Position numbers and translations under genes: made by a program
Assembly: GCA_017935325.1 (NCBI GenBank)
Contig: JAGBHV010000030.1
Coordinates: 1-64,000 of the forward strand
Direction: 5' to 3'
DNA length: 64,000 bases
Source: Clostridia bacterium
Lineage (GTDB): Bacteria > Bacillota > Clostridia > Oscillospirales > Acutalibacteraceae
Notes under the pieces: model-generated
What the model was told of the DNA's origin: nothing
Database searches by the model: none
The model's input: the letters and a program-made list of their open reading frames with translations, nothing else
In this document: positions 60,976 through 64,000 of the stretch, piece by piece
Numbering within the stretch: the stretch's first letter is position 1
Layout of the letters: each line of letters begins with the position of its first letter

Positions 60976-61018
60976 AATTTATCAAATCCTTTGGATGGGT
61001 TACTTGTAACGGCAGAAA

Positions 61019-62686
61019 TTAAAACGATATGTTTTCGTTTCCTTTTGTTTCAATGTTGAATACCATATTGAAAGGGTTAAGTTTTCTGCCGTTGGCAACA
61101 ACGTTTTCAAGTCTGATTTCAATATCGTTATTACCGGGGATAAGGTGGCTGAAACTGTCTTCATATTTCGGGAAGAAAAATCGCAGTACCCTGTAGATAA
61201 AAGAATTGAATTTTTCTTCAAAGCCGTTGTAACTCTGACGTGTTGCAATTTTAGATTTTACGGAAGAATTGTAAGAAATATTTCTGAAAACGATTCCGCT
61301 TAATCTGCAATTTTCAATATCGTTGTTTATTGTGCAATAGAATGCCCTGCCGTCATCGCGGTATATGCTGATGTCTTCAAACAGGACAGTTTCTACAGAT
61401 GCACCGCCCATTTCAACTGCAACAGCAAGTGAGGAAACCTTGTTGTTATCCCAGTCTGCGTTTCTGTAAAGAACATCGCAGTTTCTGAAAGTTATGTTTT
61501 TAACAGATGCATAAACTTCTCCCGTTATGCCGAAGCAACGGCATTTGTTACTCCAACCGATACAATTTTCAAATATAATGTTTTCAGCTGTGGAATCGGT
61601 GTTCAATGTTTTCACGCTGTAGCAATCGTCGCCGTTACGTGCAAAGCAGTTTGTGATTTTCATATTTTTACAACCGCAGATGTTTATGCCGTCGCTGTTT
61701 GTACGATAGCCGAAAATTGTGAAATTGTTTATTGCGGTTTCCGAAGTGGAGTGTACAGTAACCGTCCATACAGGGGGATTGATAAATGTAAGCCCTGAGA
61801 AAGAACAGTTTTTGCAGTCTGCCACGCTCATAAGTGAACATTCGTTACGGTCAAGGCGGTTGAAATCTATAGTTCCCGCGCCGTCAATTATAAATCCGTC
61901 TTTTGAAACTATATCAAGAAAAATATTTCTGTAAGGTAAGGCTGCCGCTTCTTTGTCACTGCGAACATCGTAAATATGTTTTGCGGAAATATATGAACCT
62001 CTGCAAAAATAAATCACATCATAATCAGTTGTGTCGATGTATTCTGTTTCATAAAAGCCTGCAGGGTAAATTTTCACTCTGTCTTCACCGTAGCGGTTAA
62101 TGTAACTTTCAATTTCAGCGTTTTCGTCAGTATATTCTTTAACAAATACAGTAACGGCATCGTCAAGTGAATCACCGTTTATCAGGCAGGTGTATGCGCC
62201 TGCTTTGTTTACTGTAAAGAAAACCGTGTTATCTTTACAAGAGGGGCGAACACCGAGTTTTTCAGGCAGAATAACTGCTGAATTAACCCGGGACTTTTCT
62301 GAGGTAAGGGTAATGTAGATTCCGTCAGAAAAATCTTTTACGAAAACCGTAACAACCGATTGAAGAACACCTCTGTTTATATCTTCATTGTAACTCATTA
62401 CCGCATATACGGGCACATCTTTTTCTGAAATTTCACAACTCCAATAAGGTGACATATAAAGTCCGTTTTCATCGTATCCGCGGTTGGAAATATAATCAGG
62501 ACCTGTTGACACTCTGCCGAGTTTTTCTTCCTTAAATTCCGTAATTGCTTCTTCAGGGTATACGAGAGGTTCAAATATTGCCCCGCTTTGTGTAAAGCAA
62601 TTCAATGGAAAACTGCCAAAGAAAATAACACAGCACAAAGTAAAACACAGTGCACTTGTTATAAGTCTGTTTTTTATTTTTTTCAT
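61019..62686 (-). CDS. Secreted GH28-fold right-handed beta-helix protein
   Basis: The 555-residue protein has a signal sequence (ITSALCFTLCCVIFFGSFPL), an N-terminal beta-rich domain of about 200 residues, and a beta-helix with GH28 acids Asp332 in TNSDGINI and Asp353-Asp354 in NGDDCYSVK, 21 residues apart as in polygalacturonases. The GHG and RIK motifs are missing. It starts the minus-strand run with the cytoplasmic GH28-like protein, CAT-like, GH5 and GH92 genes. GGAGG precedes the ATG. Confidence 0.75.
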   Translation of the reverse strand: MKKIKNRLITSALCFTLCCVIFFGSFPLNCFTQSGAIFEPLVYPEEAITEFKEEKLGRVSTGPDYISNRGYDENGLYMSPYWSCEISEKDVPVYAVMSYNEDINRGVLQSVVTVFVKDFSDGIYITLTSEKSRVNSAVILPEKLGVRPSCKDNTVFFTVNKAGAYTCLINGDSLDDAVTVFVKEYTDENAEIESYINRYGEDRVKIYPAGFYETEYIDTTDYDVIYFCRGSYISAKHIYDVRSDKEAAALPYRNIFLDIVSKDGFIIDGAGTIDFNRLDRNECSLMSVADCKNCSFSGLTFINPPVWTVTVHSTSETAINNFTIFGYRTNSDGINICGCKNMKITNCFARNGDDCYSVKTLNTDSTAENIIFENCIGWSNKCRCFGITGEVYASVKNITFRNCDVLYRNADWDNNKVSSLAVAVEMGGASVETVLFEDISIYRDDGRAFYCTINNDIENCRLSGIVFRNISYNSSVKSKIATRQSYNGFEEKFNSFIYRVLRFFFPKYEDSFSHLIPGNNDIEIRLENVVANGRKLNPFNMVFNIETKGNENISF

Positions 62687-62718
62687 ATAACTCCGACCTC
62701 CCGTAGTTTTATATCAGC

Positions 62719-62747
62719 ATTATATCATCTTACGCAAATGAAAACAA
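62719..62747 (-). promoter_or_regulatory. Promoter of the GH28-GH5-GH92 run
   Basis: TTGTTT and TATAAT lie 17 bases apart on the minus strand, 33 bases before the start at 62686. Confidence 0.5.
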
Positions 62748-62765
62748 GTTTTGCAATTCAATAAA

Positions 62766-62816
62766 TTAAATGATTGATTTCTGATAAACTGTTCTACGGA
62801 AATTTGTGTTTATCAT
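62766..62816 (-). CDS. Possible 16-residue peptide frame with strong ribosome binding site
   Basis: The frame codes MINTNFRRTVYQKSII. An AGAAAGGAG site lies nine bases before the ATG on the minus strand, better than that of many real genes here. No family is known. A perfect dyad sits just upstream. It ends 80 bases before the secreted GH28 gene, with a promoter candidate in between, so it may be a leader peptide or a stand-alone small gene. Confidence 0.35.
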   Translation of the reverse strand: MINTNFRRTVYQKSII

Positions 62817-62828
62817 AAAAATAACTCC

Positions 62829-62858
62829 TTTCTGAACAAATATCTTTCTGTTCAGAAA
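62829..62858. promoter_or_regulatory. Perfect 10-base dyad, candidate operator
   Basis: TTTCTGAACA (62829-62838) and TGTTCAGAAA (62849-62858) are exact inverted copies ten bases apart, in the gap between the GH28 run and the XRE regulator gene. The half site TGTTCAGAA also occurs at 63511-63519, before the next gene. It could be the binding site of the regulator or a hairpin in the leader of the small frame at 62766. Confidence 0.45.
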
Positions 62859-62901
62859 AGAGTCTGCAATTTTCGCGAGGTTTTCGGATGCGTTTTTGCA
62901 G

Positions 62902-62930
62902 TTGAGAAAATTATTGTTATATGATATAAT
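62902..62930 (+). promoter_or_regulatory. Promoter of the XRE regulator gene
   Basis: TTGAGA and TATAAT are 17 bases apart and lie 38 bases before the ATG at 62969. Confidence 0.7.
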
Positions 62931-62968
62931 AACTATTATCGAGGAGTAAGATATGGAGGAAATTTGAT

Positions 62969-63469
62969 ATGGCAGATACGATTTACAAGGAGATCCGAAA
63001 AAAACATAATATGACAAGGGATGAGGTATGTGATGAGGCTTCTTTGCAAGATAACCCTATTACCCCTGAACGCCTTGAAAGAATAGAAAACGGAAAATTC
63101 CCTATCACTCCTGAAGAGGTGCTTCTGCTTTCAAGAATATATAAAGAGCCTACACTTTGCAATCATTATTGTTCAAAAGAGTGTGAAATCGGTCATGAAT
63201 ATGTTCCGGAAATAAAAGTAAAGGATTTAACTCAGATTGTTCTTGAGATGCTTTCTTCACTTAATTCTATGAAAAAGAGTCAGGAAAGACTTATTGAAAT
63301 TACAGCTGACGGAGTCATTGACGATGATGAAATCAAGGATTTTGTTTTTATTCAGAACGAGCTTGAGAGAATTTCAATCACTGTTGAAACTTTGCAGTTG
63401 TGGGTTGAGCAGATGTTGGCTGATGAAAAAATCAACATGGATAAATACAACGAAATAAAAGGTCAATAA
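62969..63469 (+). CDS. XRE-family transcriptional regulator
   Basis: The 166-residue protein has an N-terminal helix-turn-helix of the Cro/CI type (IYKEIRKKHNMTRDEVCDEA and ERLERIENGKFPITPEEVLLL), a short Cys-rich part (CNHYCSKEC at about residue 64-72) and a C-terminal helical region that may be coiled coil (MLSSLNSMKKSQERLIEITA). Targets are unknown; repeated TGTTCAGAA sites nearby are candidates. GGAGG precedes the start. Confidence 0.8.
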   Translation: MADTIYKEIRKKHNMTRDEVCDEASLQDNPITPERLERIENGKFPITPEEVLLLSRIYKEPTLCNHYCSKECEIGHEYVPEIKVKDLTQIVLEMLSSLNSMKKSQERLIEITADGVIDDDEIKDFVFIQNELERISITVETLQLWVEQMLADEKINMDKYNEIKGQ

Positions 63470-63475
63470 AAAATT

Positions 63476-63509
63476 ATGGTGTCAGAACTTAGGTTCCGGC
63501 ACCATTTTT
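63476..63509 (+). terminator. Terminator after the XRE regulator gene
   Basis: ATGGTGTCAGAAC and GTTCCGGCACCAT form a 13-base stem with one mismatch and a TTAG loop, followed by TTTTTC. Confidence 0.75.
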
Positions 63510-63637
63510 CTGTTCAGAAGCAGAAATTGACAATAAGTGCAAATTCTCACTGCGTTTTCTGCACATTGTGTTATTCAGATTTTTTTGAGAACAAGGTATC
63601 ATATAGTCACAAAGAAAAACACAAAGGAGTGACCGAT

Positions 63638-63784
63638 ATGTCACCAAGACAGAGACAGTTAGCCATCAGGCTATCGGAGAAAATAGCAAAAAATCCCGAA
63701 TATGCTAAAAACATCGGGGTTGAGATAGTTAACGAAAACAAAATCATGTGTGGTTTCGGTAAGAAAGATAAAGATGAAAAGTAA
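63638..63784 (+). CDS. Small protein of unknown function (48 residues)
   Basis: The frame codes a basic 48-residue protein beginning MSPRQRQLAIRLSEKIAKNPE and ending in GKKDKDEK. AAGGAGTG lies well placed before the ATG at 63638; a longer frame reaching back to 63476 runs through the terminator and is not supported. A TGTTCAGAA half site lies about 120 bases upstream. No family is recognised. Confidence 0.6.
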   Translation: MSPRQRQLAIRLSEKIAKNPEYAKNIGVEIVNENKIMCGFGKKDKDEK

Positions 63785-63813
63785 TTTGTTTCTAAAATCG
63801 GGAGGTTGATTAT

Positions 63814-64000
63814 ATGAGATATAAATATAGTAAAATATGGTTCACTGTTTTATGCGTGTTCGGATTAGTGTTGGAGTATTTAATGCTATGGATATATTTC
63901 TCGGAAGAGTTATATAATGATATCGGAAAAATGTTCCTGATTGCATTACCGTGTGTATCTTTATTTATGTTTGTCGGTTCTATAAATGAATATCTGAAAA
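63814..64000 (+). CDS. Membrane protein, N-terminal part
   Basis: A frame starting MRYKYSKIWFTVLCVFGLVL after GGGAGG runs to the window end (62 codons seen). It has two hydrophobic segments (about residues 9-29 and 40-55). It is cut by the window, follows the 48-residue protein by 29 bases and is probably cotranscribed with it. The family cannot be told. Confidence 0.65.
   Translation, partial: MRYKYSKIWFTVLCVFGLVLEYLMLWIYFSEELYNDIGKMFLIALPCVSLFMFVGSINEYLK

Noticed and set aside
63476..63637. Upstream extension of the 48-residue protein to 102 residues
   Set aside because: The extension runs through the regulator's terminator and has no ribosome binding site, whereas AAGGAGTG precedes the ATG at 63638.
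1..64000. Insertion sequences, prophage genes, integrase, tRNA and rRNA genes
   Set aside because: None could be recognised on either strand by reading; small divergent RNAs cannot be ruled out without a covariance search.

Overview
The window is a chromosomal segment of a low-to-moderate GC member of the Firmicutes, class Clostridia. Support comes from the gene order of the ribosomal superoperon with a KOW-domain protein between map and infA, strong AGGAGG ribosome binding sites, zinc-binding forms of S14, S4, L36 and adenylate kinase, RqcH, a tyrosine T-box leader and sporulation-free housekeeping genes typical of gut Clostridia. The large set of glycan-degrading enzymes and a double-hairpin intergenic repeat, of a type I recall from Ruminococcaceae/Oscillospiraceae genomes, point to an intestinal Oscillospirales-like organism. 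Genus cannot be given from the sequence alone.

Region 1 (1-14.1 kb, plus strand) is the S10-spc-alpha supercluster from the end of rplD to rplQ: rplW, rplB, rpsS, rplV, rpsC, rplP, rpmC, rpsQ, rplN, rplX, rplE, rpsZ, rpsH, rplF, rplR, rpsE, rpmD, rplO, secY, adk, map, a KOW protein, infA, rpmJ, rpsM, rpsK, rpsD, rpoA and rplQ, closed by a strong terminator. Several genes start with GTG or TTG, and rpmD and rpmJ are very short.

Region 2 (14.1-27.9 kb, mainly minus strand) holds general genes: an HD hydrolase, a GNAT acetyltransferase, a methyltransferase; a run recD2-comF-mreB-DUF4364-ribulokinase; a class II aldolase divergent from an MFS transporter; a phosphopantetheinyl transferase; and a nif3-rqcH-DUF378 group.

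Region 3 (27.9-62.7 kb) is a glycan-use island built of several transcription units: GH38 alpha-mannosidase, a secreted propeller-like protein, a secreted PHP-domain protein, an alpha/beta hydrolase, two GH3 enzymes with permuted domain order, an oxidoreductase, a GH98-like secreted protein, a nicotinamidase/NAD synthetase pair, a GNAT/phosphoesterase/GPH-symporter/glycosidase operon, a tyrosine T-box in front of a sodium:solute symporter, a second GPH-type transporter, a CAP-domain lipoprotein, a secreted esterase, and a minus-strand run of GH92, GH5, a CAT-like acetyltransferase and two GH28-fold proteins. It has no ABC sugar transporter, no SusC/SusD-like pair and no LacI/AraC regulator. 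Import, where it occurs, would go through MFS/GPH-type symporters.

Region 4 (62.7-64 kb) has an XRE-family regulator with a possible dyad operator, a 48-residue protein and the start of a membrane protein cut by the window end.

The less expected items are: a self-contained mini transcription unit at 54.2-54.5 kb (promoter, 26-residue peptide with an 11-residue internal repeat, terminator); the tyrosine T-box on a symporter; three related double-hairpin repeats at 30.4-30.6 kb; repeated TGTTCAGAA sites around the XRE regulator; and hydrophobic C-terminal tails on secreted enzymes.
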